Below, piece by piece: positions 16,676 through 25,400 of a DNA stretch of 39,119 nucleotides (position 1 is the stretch's first letter; every line of letters begins with the position of its first letter). The stretch is from positions 1-39,119 of the forward strand of contig CAZJFS010000028.1 in NCBI GenBank assembly GCA_964545075.1, read 5' to 3'. A program made the position numbers and the translations under genes. The notes beneath the pieces were generated by a model. That model did not search any database. It worked only from the letters and a program-made list of their open reading frames with translations, and had not been told where the DNA came from. The DNA is from DAOPXV01 sp035352535. GTDB lineage: Bacteria > Muiribacteriota > UBA9980.

Positions 16676-17051
16676 TTTGCTTTTCCTGCCGGACTAAGAC
16701 AGTTTTCACGAATTCCGAGAATCTGTCATAAACTTTCCAGTAATCCTGTTTAAGGACATTGGGCCGGGTTTTCACTACAAAATCGATCCCCGGTATTTCG
16801 CATAACGGAGTTTTTGAAAGCCGCGCCTGTTTCCATAATTCATGGCCGGCATTTTTCAGCCAGCGACGAATTAAATTGCGCTTACATGCTTTTCCGACTT
16901 TTCTTGAAGTGGAATAACCGGCCCTGATATAACCCGTGTCATTAGGCACCCAGAAAAAAACCATAAAACTACAGTCGAAACGGGTGCCCTCTGAGTATAC
17001 CCTTTCAAAGTCCTTTTTTTTCTTTAATGTCTGATCCAAATGTTTTAGCAA
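16656..17051 (-). CDS. rnpA: Ribonuclease P protein component
   Basis: This is the 131-residue protein subunit of RNase P, which helps the catalytic RNA remove 5' leaders from tRNA precursors. It shows LKKKKDFERVYSEG at the N-terminus, the central GYSTSRKVGKACKRNLIRRWLK (the RNR-type RNA-binding signature) and a basic C-terminus. The likely start is TTG at 17051, one base after the rpmH stop; a second TTG at 17039 is possible. Translation is probably coupled to rpmH. Confidence 0.93.
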   Translation of the reverse strand: MLKHLDQTLKKKKDFERVYSEGTRFDCSFMVFFWVPNDTGYIRAGYSTSRKVGKACKRNLIRRWLKNAGHELWKQARLSKTPLCEIPGIDFVVKTRPNVLKQDYWKVYDRFSEFVKTVLVRQEKQIERNKI

Positions 17052-17052
17052 A

Positions 17053-17187
17053 TTACGCGGATAGACGTTTTCTGCCCTTGGCGCGACGGCTCTTTATTAC
17101 TCTCTGGCCGCCTCTGCTGCTCATTCTTTTTAAGAAACCGTGATTTCTTTTTCTACGACGATTTTTGGGCTGATAGGTGCGTTTCAT
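17053..17187 (-). CDS. rpmH: 50S ribosomal protein bL34
   Basis: A 44-residue, strongly basic protein beginning MKRTYQPKNRRRKRNHGFLKR and ending RAKGRKRLSA, the textbook bL34 sequence; it binds 23S rRNA in the large subunit. The ATG at 17187 follows an AGGAGG site. It is the first gene of the rpmH-rnpA-yidD-yidC-jag-mnmE cluster. In most bacteria dnaA lies on the other side; here a divergent alpha-amylase gene does. Confidence 0.97.
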   Translation of the reverse strand: MKRTYQPKNRRRKRNHGFLKRMSSRGGQRVIKSRRAKGRKRLSA

Positions 17188-17231
17188 TTTAATCCTCCTA
17201 AGACTTAGATTTGAGTAAGATTATCCTGAAG

Positions 17232-17261
17232 ATTTTACCATATTTATATATTTTTTGTCAA
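17232..17261 (-). promoter_or_regulatory. Sigma-70 promoter of the rpmH cluster
   Basis: On the minus strand TTGACA (17256-17261) and TAAAAT (17232-17237) are 18 bp apart, about 45 bp upstream of rpmH. No other promoter is obvious in the cluster. Confidence 0.75.
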
Positions 17262-17413
17262 GGAAATTATTGAAAGTTGTTAAAATATAAGAAACATTTC
17301 CTTTTTCATTATTGGCTGCGCGCAATATTTTTATTTGACCGTCATTTGCCGCCGGGCCTGATCTTTTCATATCCGGATTTTCAAACGGTATCTTTTTCTT
17401 TTTAATGTTTTTA

Positions 17414-17422
17414 TGATATAAT
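17414..17422 (+). promoter_or_regulatory. Extended -10 promoter for the amylase gene
   Basis: TGATATAAT (TATAAT at 17417-17422 with upstream TG) lies about 45 bp before the amylase start. The -35 region (TTTTCT, 17394-17399) is poor, as is common for extended -10 promoters. Confidence 0.6.
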
Positions 17423-17467
17423 AAAACACGTTAAAAAAATATTGCTTATTTATACATGGAGAGTGCG

Positions 17468-19723
17468 ATGAACTTTTTTAAAAAAATAACGCTTATTATC
17501 CTGGTTTCATTTATTTCTTTTTATCAGAGCGGTGCCGTTTTGGCGGCCAACAGAAATTATATCAAAGGAAAAAGTTCGTATTCATCGATATGCGTTACCG
17601 GCTCGTTTAACAATTGGGCCGTTCCTTCCGTTTCCGGAGCGCTGAAAAATACCGGCGGAACTTTTTGGGAAAGTCAAATCAGTCTTCCCGTCGGAAAGAT
17701 AGAATATAAGTTCGTGGCGAATGGTTCATGGGCCGTAAATTTTGGTGACAAGGATTGTGGACCGAACCTTCCGCAGCTTGGGATGGCTAAAATTAATGGG
17801 CCGAATATTACGGTTGAAATAAAAAAAACCGGCTCGTACACTTTTACTTTTGACGAAAAACATTTTTCATACAGCGTCAAACCCTTCGCGGATGCGAACG
17901 TTCCGCTTCCAGGTCCGGCGGCTCCCCTTCCGCCGCCCGCCAACAATACCGGCGCCGATTTTCGTGAGGAAACCATATATTTTGCAATTACCACGCGCTT
18001 TTTCGATGGCGACGTGTCCAACAACTATTATAATCGCGATCGAATAAAGATAGGCGATCCGCAATGGCGCGGCGACTTTAAGGGTCTTGCTCAAAAACTC
18101 GATTACATAAAAGATCTCGGATTCACGGCTATCTGGATCACTCCGCCCGTAGAGAACAGAAGCGGCCTCGATTATCACGGCTATCACGCTTACGATTGGA
18201 CGCGCATCGATCCCCGCCTTGAATCGGCTGATTTCAAATACAAAGATTTTATAAAGGCATGTCATGATAAAGGCATAAAGGTAATACAGGACGTCGTCGT
18301 CAATCATTCATGCAATTACGGGATACGCGGGAAGGTTTTTATCGACCGTCTTCCGCTCAAATATTTCAGAAAAACCGGCATTAAATTCAGCTGGCCTTAT
18401 GAAAACAACCTTGGCGATTATAGATCGGAATTTCGTGAAGATAATGATAATCCGGTCGCACCCGAATGGTTCCGCGAGCGTCAGAACTCGGATCCGGCTG
18501 GCGTTACGGCTCTCGTCGATCCTAAAACGGGCGCGACCGTTCCAAAAGAAAACTACGACGCCAATAGATTTTTTGGGACCGATGCCGCGGGGCTTGACCC
18601 GAAATGGTATCATTTGAACGGCTTTATCGCCGGCGGTGACTGGGAAAATCCCGTTGCGCTTCAAACGAAGCATATGGCGGGCGATACGATAGATCTTGCG
18701 ACGGGAAATCAGAATGTCAAGGACTATATAAACGGGGCGATTAAAACATATCTGGAAATGGGCGTAGATGCAATACGCGTTGATACGGTGAAGCATATCG
18801 ATCGCGAAGAGCTTTTAAGCTATGTAAATGAATGGAAAAAAATAAAACCGTCGGTCTTCGTATTCGGTGAGGCACTTGTAAAAGGCCTTGGGTATGGCGA
18901 TCTCGGAGGTGATAATGCCCCTTCGGCCATCAGGCCCTGGTGGTATACAAGGACGGGCATGGACCCGAAAAATCCTGATTCGGGTGGCGACTCGGGATTG
19001 TCGGTGCTTGATTTCTCCCTGTTTTCGACTTTTCGAGATAACGTTTCTCGCGGCAATTTTAACGGTATCGGCGGAGTTTTCGGTATGGACTGGATATACG
19101 GAGACGCGACCAGGCTGGTAACGTTCTTTCAAAACCATGATGTAGGGCCTGATAACGATTTCAAGTACAGGTTCGGCGGGGAAAGCTGGATGGCGGCTCT
19201 GGCGTATAACCTTATGTGGACGGCGCGCGGCATTCCGTGCCTTTATTATGGCGAGGAAACCGAATTCATGAAAGGCGCCCCGCAGGATATATGCGGCGAA
19301 AAGGATACCCTGGATACCACCGGGCGCGCGTATTTCGGCGACTATCTCACTCCGGAAGCGATTTTAAAAACTAAAAGTCACGCGCTATATCGTCATATCA
19401 AGCGCCTGAATTTGATGCGCAGATCGATACCCGCGCTTCAAAAAGCAGTAATGTCGAATGTCAGCGAATGGGGCGCCGGCATGAGTTTCGTTCGTGACTA
19501 TAACAATGGAGAAAGTTATGCGGTTGTCGGTCTTGCGGCGGGAGGCAGTCAGGATATCACCGTCAGCGGGGTTCGCAACGGCGTTTATCGCGACGCAGTT
19601 ACCGGCAATTCCGCGACCGTTTCGAACGGCGCCATATCGTTTAATGTAAAAGGCGCGTCGGCCGGAATCTGGGTGCTGAACGGTCCTGGCAAAATAGGCG
19701 AAGACGGAGATTTTTTAAAATAA
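17468..19723 (+). CDS. Secreted alpha-amylase (GH13) with N-terminal starch-binding-like domain
   Basis: The 751-residue exported enzyme likely cleaves alpha-1,4-glucans outside the cytoplasm. It has a signal peptide (MNFFKKITL ... AVLAA, about 27 residues), then a CBM20/48-like E-set domain (about 35-140; VTGSFNNWA, KIEYKFVANGSW), a Pro-rich linker (PLPGPAAPLPPP) and a GH13 barrel. GH13 regions are visible: DVVVNHS, IRVDTVKH with nucleophile D439, FGEAL with acid/base E468 and FQNHD with D558. A C-terminal beta domain follows. An ATG at 17456 lies upstream, but the GGAG at 17458-17462 points to 17468. Specificity (amylase, pullulanase or cyclomaltodextrinase) cannot be fixed. Confidence 0.9.
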   Translation: MNFFKKITLIILVSFISFYQSGAVLAANRNYIKGKSSYSSICVTGSFNNWAVPSVSGALKNTGGTFWESQISLPVGKIEYKFVANGSWAVNFGDKDCGPNLPQLGMAKINGPNITVEIKKTGSYTFTFDEKHFSYSVKPFADANVPLPGPAAPLPPPANNTGADFREETIYFAITTRFFDGDVSNNYYNRDRIKIGDPQWRGDFKGLAQKLDYIKDLGFTAIWITPPVENRSGLDYHGYHAYDWTRIDPRLESADFKYKDFIKACHDKGIKVIQDVVVNHSCNYGIRGKVFIDRLPLKYFRKTGIKFSWPYENNLGDYRSEFREDNDNPVAPEWFRERQNSDPAGVTALVDPKTGATVPKENYDANRFFGTDAAGLDPKWYHLNGFIAGGDWENPVALQTKHMAGDTIDLATGNQNVKDYINGAIKTYLEMGVDAIRVDTVKHIDREELLSYVNEWKKIKPSVFVFGEALVKGLGYGDLGGDNAPSAIRPWWYTRTGMDPKNPDSGGDSGLSVLDFSLFSTFRDNVSRGNFNGIGGVFGMDWIYGDATRLVTFFQNHDVGPDNDFKYRFGGESWMAALAYNLMWTARGIPCLYYGEETEFMKGAPQDICGEKDTLDTTGRAYFGDYLTPEAILKTKSHALYRHIKRLNLMRRSIPALQKAVMSNVSEWGAGMSFVRDYNNGESYAVVGLAAGGSQDITVSGVRNGVYRDAVTGNSATVSNGAISFNVKGASAGIWVLNGPGKIGEDGDFLK

Positions 19724-19750
19724 TTCAGCCGGCTCGAGGTTATCCCGGCG

Positions 19751-19834
19751 ATGCATATAACGCTTTCGATCGTCATGAGAGAAAGCGAGGTTGAAGATTA
19801 CCTGAAAATAATTAAAACGGCGGTGTTTTTATGA
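19751..19834 (+). pseudogene. 27-codon frame, possible tail of a lost gene, coupled to the DUF3795 gene
   Basis: Directly after the amylase stop the same frame stays open for 36 codons, with an ATG at 19751 and a TGA that overlaps the next gene's ATG (ATGA, 19831-19834). The peptide (…VIPAMHITLSIVMRESEVED…) reads like the C-terminal end of a globular protein, with a beta strand then a helix; it reminds me of the tail of a PLP-dependent decarboxylase or aminotransferase, but that is a guess. There is no convincing ribosome site. It is either a gene remnant or a short leader. Confidence 0.3.
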
Positions 19835-20178
19835 AGGAAATAGTTGCGGATGTTAACCTGGTAGCTAATTGCGGGCTATATTGCGGAGCATGCGGCTCTT
19901 ATCTTAAAGGGAAATGCGGCGGTTGCGCGAAAAACGAAAGCGCGACATGGTGCGGCGTCAGAACATGCTGCGCTGAAAATAAATATAAAAGCTGCGCGGA
20001 CTGTAAAACATATACTGATGTCCGCGAATGCAAAAAATTTTATAATTTTATTTCAAGGGTAATAGGATTCGTCTTGCGTTCAAGCAGGCCTAAATGCGTC
20101 GCCAGAATAAAAGAAACGGGATATGAAAAATTCGCCGATGAAATGGCGAAAATCAAGAGCGCCACGATAAAGCCCTGA
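19831..20178 (+). CDS. DUF3795 cysteine-rich protein
   Basis: 115 residues, with the N-terminal NCGLYCGACGSYLKGKCGGC and then WCGVRTCCAENKYKSCADCKTYTDVRECKKF, the cysteine pattern of the DUF3795 family (probable zinc-binding). The second half is basic and helical. The function of the family is unknown; it is widespread in anaerobes. Its ATG overlaps the TGA of the short upstream frame. It converges with the DUF2953 genes, leaving only 7 bp and no visible terminator. Confidence 0.85.
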   Translation: MKEIVADVNLVANCGLYCGACGSYLKGKCGGCAKNESATWCGVRTCCAENKYKSCADCKTYTDVRECKKFYNFISRVIGFVLRSSRPKCVARIKETGYEKFADEMAKIKSATIKP

Positions 20179-20185
20179 TAAAAAC

Positions 20186-20608
20186 CTATTTGGAATTCCA
20201 GAGATTTTTTATGAATTTCGACGCGAACCTCCAGATGGTTTTGCGCAGATTTTTCTTCCAGAGCGCTTCGTAGCAGAGCATGAGCATATTTTTCATGAAC
20301 CGGAATATATGAAAGCTGGCCGAAAATTCCATTTCGCCATACAGGTAATTGTCCTTGCAATAATCCGGTTTTATTTTTATGAGAACCTTTTTGTTTTTTA
20401 AAAGCTGCCTGGCCGCCTCAACCGCGCCTATCGTGTAGCCCATATTATCGGGTTTGGACATGCCGACGTTCGCTTTTATATCCAGCTTTTTAAACGAAAA
20501 GGAATTTACGACCTTCAAAAGAAGGCGCCATGAAAGAGCGATCAGATCGCTCGCGGTGCCCTTATACTGAAGCAGCAGCCGGAAATACCTATAAATTTTC
20601 TTCATCAT
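20186..20608 (-). CDS. DUF2953-type protein, C-terminal part
   Basis: 140 residues. The stretch KLDIKANVGMSKPDNMGYTIGAVEAARQLL, followed by VLIKIKPDYCKDNYLYGEMEFSASFHIFRFM, matches the central and C-terminal part of DUF2953 (YtfI-like) membrane-associated proteins. The missing N-terminal part is encoded by the overlapping upstream frame, one frame away. The second ATG-ATG has its own GAGGG site 9 bp upstream within the first frame, so a true two-gene split with coupled translation is possible; a sequencing or natural frameshift is the alternative. Function unknown. Confidence 0.65.
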   Translation of the reverse strand: MMKKIYRYFRLLLQYKGTASDLIALSWRLLLKVVNSFSFKKLDIKANVGMSKPDNMGYTIGAVEAARQLLKNKKVLIKIKPDYCKDNYLYGEMEFSASFHIFRFMKNMLMLCYEALWKKNLRKTIWRFASKFIKNLWNSK

Positions 20609-20903
20609 ATAATATTTCCCTCTTTTTGAAAACTGACCGTCCGAAAAGAGTCACGCCGTATTCATAATAACCGCTTACATTCGCGGATGCGAATATTGTT
20701 ACGGCTGAGAAAAGCCAGCCGATCTTAAAGATCACGTTATCCTCTTCGTCCTTCAAATTCTGAGCGCGGAAATTGAACTTTATCGGTATGAGGGTCAATA
20801 TCAGCGCCGCGAGACAAGCTAAAATGGCGACAATGAGCGCCGCCTTCAAAACGAAAAGGCCCGCGTAGAATATGAATGAAAAAAAAGCGTAAATATATGA
20901 CAT
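20589..20903 (-). CDS. DUF2953-type protein, N-terminal membrane part
   Basis: 104 residues starting MSYIYAFFSF. Hydrophobic segments cover about 4-45 and are followed by LIPIKFNFRAQN, the start of a DUF2953 domain, and it ends at GVTLFGRSVFKKREILYDEENL. An ATG at 20978 gives a longer frame, but a good promoter (20947-20975) occupies those first codons, so the start must be downstream of it. It overlaps the C-terminal partner by 20 bp. Confidence 0.6.
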   Translation of the reverse strand: MSYIYAFFSFIFYAGLFVLKAALIVAILACLAALILTLIPIKFNFRAQNLKDEEDNVIFKIGWLFSAVTIFASANVSGYYEYGVTLFGRSVFKKREILYDEENL

Positions 20904-20946
20904 CGTGCGCCAACTCAAAAATTTAAAATATATATGCCCGTGGGAA

Positions 20947-20975
20947 ATTCTATCATAACGGCCGGATGTTGTCAA
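20947..20975 (-). promoter_or_regulatory. Sigma-70 promoter of the DUF2953 pair
   Basis: On the minus strand TTGACA (20970-20975) and TAGAAT (20947-20952) are 17 bp apart. It falls inside the longest possible reading frame and so decides the start at 20903. Confidence 0.75.
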
Positions 20976-21171
20976 CATTTTAAAGCTTCTTCTTGACTTT
21001 TAAACTGAAATCTGCGAATATTATCTGAATCGACCGGGATATATTTCACTCATGGCCGACCTTTAAATATCGGCCGGCGGCATCACATATCCTGATCGAT
21101 TTTAAAATGATTCTAAAAAAACGCAGGAAACTATTAATTGTTCGAGAACAATAAAAAGGGAGAAGAAAATT

Positions 21172-22290
21172 TTGGATCTGAAAAAAGCGAAAATAGCTAT
21201 AGTTCATTACTGGCTCGTTAATATGCGCGGAGGCGAGAAGGTCATCGAGGCGATCCTCGACCTTTTTCCGGCGGCCGAAATTTTTACGCTCGTGTATGAT
21301 CCGAAAAAGATATCCGACAAAATAAATGCGCAAAAGATACATACGTCCTTTATTCAAAACATACCGTTCGCCGTTTCTAAATATCAGAATTTTTTTCCTC
21401 TGTTTCCCTTCGCTATAGAACAGTTCGACCTTTCAAAATTCGATATTGTGATATCTTCCGATTCAGGCTTTACTAAAATGGCCCTTACGCGCTCGGACCA
21501 GCTGCATGTCTGCTATTGCCATACCCCGCTGCGTTATGCCTGGGATAAATACTTCGAATATCTGAACGAAACCGGCCTTGGTTATTTTAAACGCAAAGCC
21601 ATGCAATTTTTTATGCATTATGTCAGACTGACCGATCTGGCCTCGAGTTTTCGCGTTGACCATTTTATCGCGAATTCGAAAAACGTCCGGTCGCGTATCA
21701 ATAAGCATTACAGGCGCGATGCCGAGGTCATATGCCCGCCGGTCGACTGCGATCGATTCGACATAGCGGCGAAGCCTTATTCAGGCGAGCCCTTCTATCT
21801 TTTCGTGGGCCAGTTAATACCTTATAAAAAGCCGGATATCGCCGTTCGCGTTTTCAACGAGTTAGGATTGAATCTTGTTATAGCCGGTGGCGGTCAGATG
21901 GAGCGCGGGTTGAAAAAAATAGCGGGTTCCAATATAAAATTCGCCGGAAAAGTTTCTGATGCCGAACTCATTTCACTCTATCAGAACTGCGAAGCTCTTA
22001 TATTTCCGAACGATGAAGATTTCGGCATAGTACCGGTCGAATGCATGTCGTCCGGGAAGCCGGTGATCGCGCTTAACCGCGGAGGAGCCGCTGAAACGGT
22101 TATCGATGGATTGAGCGGAGTGCTTTTCGATTCGTGCGATGAAAATTCGCTTAAAAATGCGATAAAAAAATTCATGACCGTCAAAAAGAATTTTTCATCA
22201 TCCAGGATCAGAGAGCATGCCTTGACTTTCGATACGAAAGTATTCAAGGAAAAATTCGCGGCGTTTATCGAAAAAAAATGCAACGGATAA
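21172..22290 (+). CDS. GT4-family glycosyltransferase
   Basis: 372 residues in two Rossmann domains (GT-B fold). The N-terminal half opens IAIVHYWLVNMRGGEKVIEAI, typical of WbaZ-like mannosyl- or glucosyltransferases, and has CYCHTPLRYAWDKY. The C-terminal half has FYLFVGQLIPYKKPDIAVRVF and the donor-binding E-x7-E motif E282-DFGIVPV-E290, followed by SSGKPVIALNRGGAAETV. It probably adds a sugar from a nucleotide-sugar to an envelope glycan or lipid-linked oligosaccharide at the inner face of the membrane. The start is TTG with AAGGGAG about 9 bp upstream. It stands alone, without other polysaccharide genes nearby. Confidence 0.92.
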   Translation: MDLKKAKIAIVHYWLVNMRGGEKVIEAILDLFPAAEIFTLVYDPKKISDKINAQKIHTSFIQNIPFAVSKYQNFFPLFPFAIEQFDLSKFDIVISSDSGFTKMALTRSDQLHVCYCHTPLRYAWDKYFEYLNETGLGYFKRKAMQFFMHYVRLTDLASSFRVDHFIANSKNVRSRINKHYRRDAEVICPPVDCDRFDIAAKPYSGEPFYLFVGQLIPYKKPDIAVRVFNELGLNLVIAGGGQMERGLKKIAGSNIKFAGKVSDAELISLYQNCEALIFPNDEDFGIVPVECMSSGKPVIALNRGGAAETVIDGLSGVLFDSCDENSLKNAIKKFMTVKKNFSSSRIREHALTFDTKVFKEKFAAFIEKKCNG

Positions 22291-22305
22291 ATTATCCGTC
22301 CTTCC

Positions 22306-22335
22306 TTGACAGTTTACATTTTCAAATTGTATAAT
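22306..22335 (+). promoter_or_regulatory. Sigma-70 promoter of the 1038-residue protein gene
   Basis: TTGACA (22306-22311) and TATAAT (22330-22335) are both perfect, with an 18-bp spacer. Transcription should begin near 22342, nine bases before a perfect palindrome. Confidence 0.85.
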
Positions 22336-22350
22336 TAGGATAGGGTTATT

Positions 22351-22372
22351 AGCAATAAAAATTTTTATTGCT
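22351..22372. promoter_or_regulatory. Perfect 22-bp palindrome in the 5' leader
   Basis: Each 11-bp arm (AGCAATAAAAA) is the exact reverse complement of the other with no spacer. It occupies about +10 to +31 of the transcript. It could be an operator for a dimeric repressor or, as RNA, a hairpin followed by T-rich sequence. Confidence 0.55.
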
Positions 22373-22428
22373 TTATGTTTTTATTGTTTTGTTTATTATT
22401 ATCAATATTTTAAGGAGGGATGTTAATT

Positions 22429-25400
22429 ATGAGGACATCTTTTAAGTTATTCCCGCCATTGTTCCTATTTATTATTTTCATCTTTTTATCTGCGGCTATA
22501 TCGTCAGCCGAACAAAATTCTCAGCCTGCCATTGAAAAGGGCGCCAGCGATACCGGCAATACGAGTTCCACGGTTACCGGCAGCGCTAATACTTCCCAGC
22601 CATCCACCGAAAAGAACAGCGGCAGCAACAGCGCAAATTCCCCGGTTGCCGGAAATGCTAATGATTTTGCGAGCGATATAGCAGTTGACAGGCTTAAGGA
22701 ATTCACCAAGCGTGATACTGAAAAGATCGATACTAAAAGGCCGCATGGCGCCTTTATCATTCCGCCCACCACTTCGGCTATTCCTGGTCCGGCCATAGTT
22801 TCTGATGCCGGCGCCGCTTCGCCTCTTGTCGGAAGCAGCGTTACATATCATATTGCCGACGGTTTTTCGTTCGGTAACGGAAATATTTCAGCCGCGGAGC
22901 TTGAATGGGTCGCCGAAGCTTCTGGTGCGCGCACTTTTAAAAAGACGACCCAGCTTGTTCCTCAGGGTGGAACGCTCTCGAATTTCGGACATGCTTTTTT
23001 CGAAGTGAAATCCCCGGTAGCGGCGGTTTATAAAGTGAGCTTCAAGATCAAATACAAAATATTCGGATTAAACGCCGAGTTTACGGCGAACGCGCAGCCG
23101 GTTACAATCACTTTTGTCAGCGGTGCCGCCGTCGATGCGAATCCTAAAGATGGCATGCCGGACGTTACTATTTCGACTCCAGGGTGCGGAGGAGACACGC
23201 CGGCGAATCTTGAGTCGAAAAAGCTTTTAGTTGATTTTACAAGAGCAAATGCTTTACAGGAAGCCGGGCTTAAAGAAGACACTTCATACACATGGGTATG
23301 GAATAAAAAAGAAGCTGATGAACTGTCCGCTAAGCCTGCAGCTGTTCATAAATATTTAAGAGCCTCTATAAAAAGGGGCTCGGATATTGAATCGGATGCC
23401 GAGACGGGTATTAATTCTACCGCTTATAGCCAACTGTCCGAAAATGACAGGGGAAGTTTTATCGAATGCGGCGACACTTACTATAAAAGAAGCGGAATTA
23501 AAGTTGAGGGCTCCGGGCCTGTTCCGGGCAGTCTCAAGCCGGTATGGACCGTTCGTTATCCGTCTTCCTCGTTGAATGCGGGAAAATGGAATACCGCATA
23601 TAATCTTAACGCTATAAATAAATGCCAGCTTCCAACGGACTTTCGCTCTGACAATTTTTCCTTTACGCCAACGGAACCAACGGAGCCTTTTTCTTTTGAA
23701 ATTGGCATGAAGATAAAACACAAATGGCGCGAATATAAATACGATAACTCCAGAAGTCAGATCAAGCAGGCGATAGAATACGCAAAGCAGCTTCCGGAGA
23801 AGCTTAATGCCCAGGCAAATAGTGATCCTGATCGTAGAGGAGATTTTGTTCCGGCGACCACAGCCACTAATCAAATTAATGTGTCGGGCGGTGAAGGCGA
23901 ACGCGGCAGCGCTATCTCCGTTGTGATATCGAACAAATGCGTATATAAGAAACAATATTATAAGGAAGTAAATGACGGCGGCGGCGGTCAGATTGGGAGG
24001 GGTGGCGGCGGCGGAAACGACGGCGCTCCACAGGCTGAAGGTAACGGCTCCGGAACGCACCGGGTTGAAGACGGACCGCCGCGGGATTGTGAAATTAAAG
24101 AATCCAATTCATTTGGCTGCGGCAAAACCACGTGCGATGATCCTGACAAGGATCAGGATACCGATCCGTGCTTAAGGCATGAAATGGTTCTTGATACAAC
24201 AGCTCCGAAAATTACATTCGACGGCGGTACGATAGGAAACGGTCAGGGCGACGTATGCAGCGGCTCTGGCGATCTCGTGCTTGTAAAAGTGGAAATATCG
24301 GATAACAACCTTTATTCGCCGCTTTCAACGCCTTATCTTACTTATGAAACGGCTCCTTCGGGCGGCGCCGGCGTTAACGAGTCATGGTCCGCGGTTCCGC
24401 TTCAAATGGAATCCGTCGGAGCGGTTCCCGATAACAATGCGGCGAGGCCGTATCCTGCAAATTCAGGAAAATTCCAGACGCTGGTCCCGGTTCCTTATAA
24501 CATAAAAGGTATCAAAGCTATCAGATGGTTCGTCGATGCCTTTGACGGCGCAAAAGCGCCGCACACTCCTGAATTTCAGGGCGCTCCATCCAACGGCAAT
24601 CATAACCATGGTAATTTCTGGACTACGAGCGGAGGGCATGACGGTAATACGCACGACACCCACGAAGTTCCCGAGAACATCAAGGGGACGATTTCCGTGT
24701 ATGATAATGACAGGCCTAACATCGATGTTCGCATGTGGAAGGTTGACCGCTCTGGCGTCTATCTTGTAGGCGAGTTCCTGGCATCGGAAGATTATTTTGT
24801 CGAAGATTGTTATTACCAGACGAACGATCCAAAACTTATCGATAATACAGGAGTAACGGCTGGAACATATAGCGGTTTTAAGGGAAGCATACCTACGGAT
24901 CTTATTTTGACCGCGGGTTACCAGCCAGCATTTCCAGCGACTAGCTTATTTACTGCGGCGAAAAAGCAAAAAGTTGTTGCAAACCTTGACCACCAGTGTG
25001 AAAAAAGCGATAAATGGTTTGATTATGAAGCCGGCGCCGGCGTTAAAAGCCAGAACGGCAATTGTCCGGTCGTATTTGAAGATGTCAAATATATATTTAC
25101 CGTGGATGCAGCCGATAATATCGAAGCCGTTGTAAATAGCGGTGCGCGAACGGACATTCCAAAAGTTGAACGCACGCTCGTAACTTTTGATTTTCAGGAT
25201 AGAAAAGATATTAACATATCGTCCGCGAAAATGGAATTTGTTCCAGGGCAGAGAGTTCCAAAAAATGCCGCGGGCGGAGCTGTTCACTGGTATCTCGGCC
25301 CGGAAGATCCAAGTATTCCGGTTGCTGATCCGACCATGCTTCCAATGGAAGTTCCGACATTTGAATATGTTTTCCATTCGGTTTCAAAGGCTGATGATGT

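Noticed and set aside
17188..17467. Possible oriC beside rpmH
   Set aside because: No DnaA boxes (TTATCCACA-like) or dnaA gene; the AT-rich stretch is explained by two divergent promoters.
20993..21024. Promoter TTGACT ... TATTAT for the glycosyltransferase
   Set aside because: The spacing is 20 bp, too long for a normal sigma-70 promoter.
23356..24060. 234-codon frame antisense to the large secreted protein gene
   Set aside because: Shadow frame with Arg/Ile-rich composition; the sense gene has a signal peptide, promoter and ribosome site.
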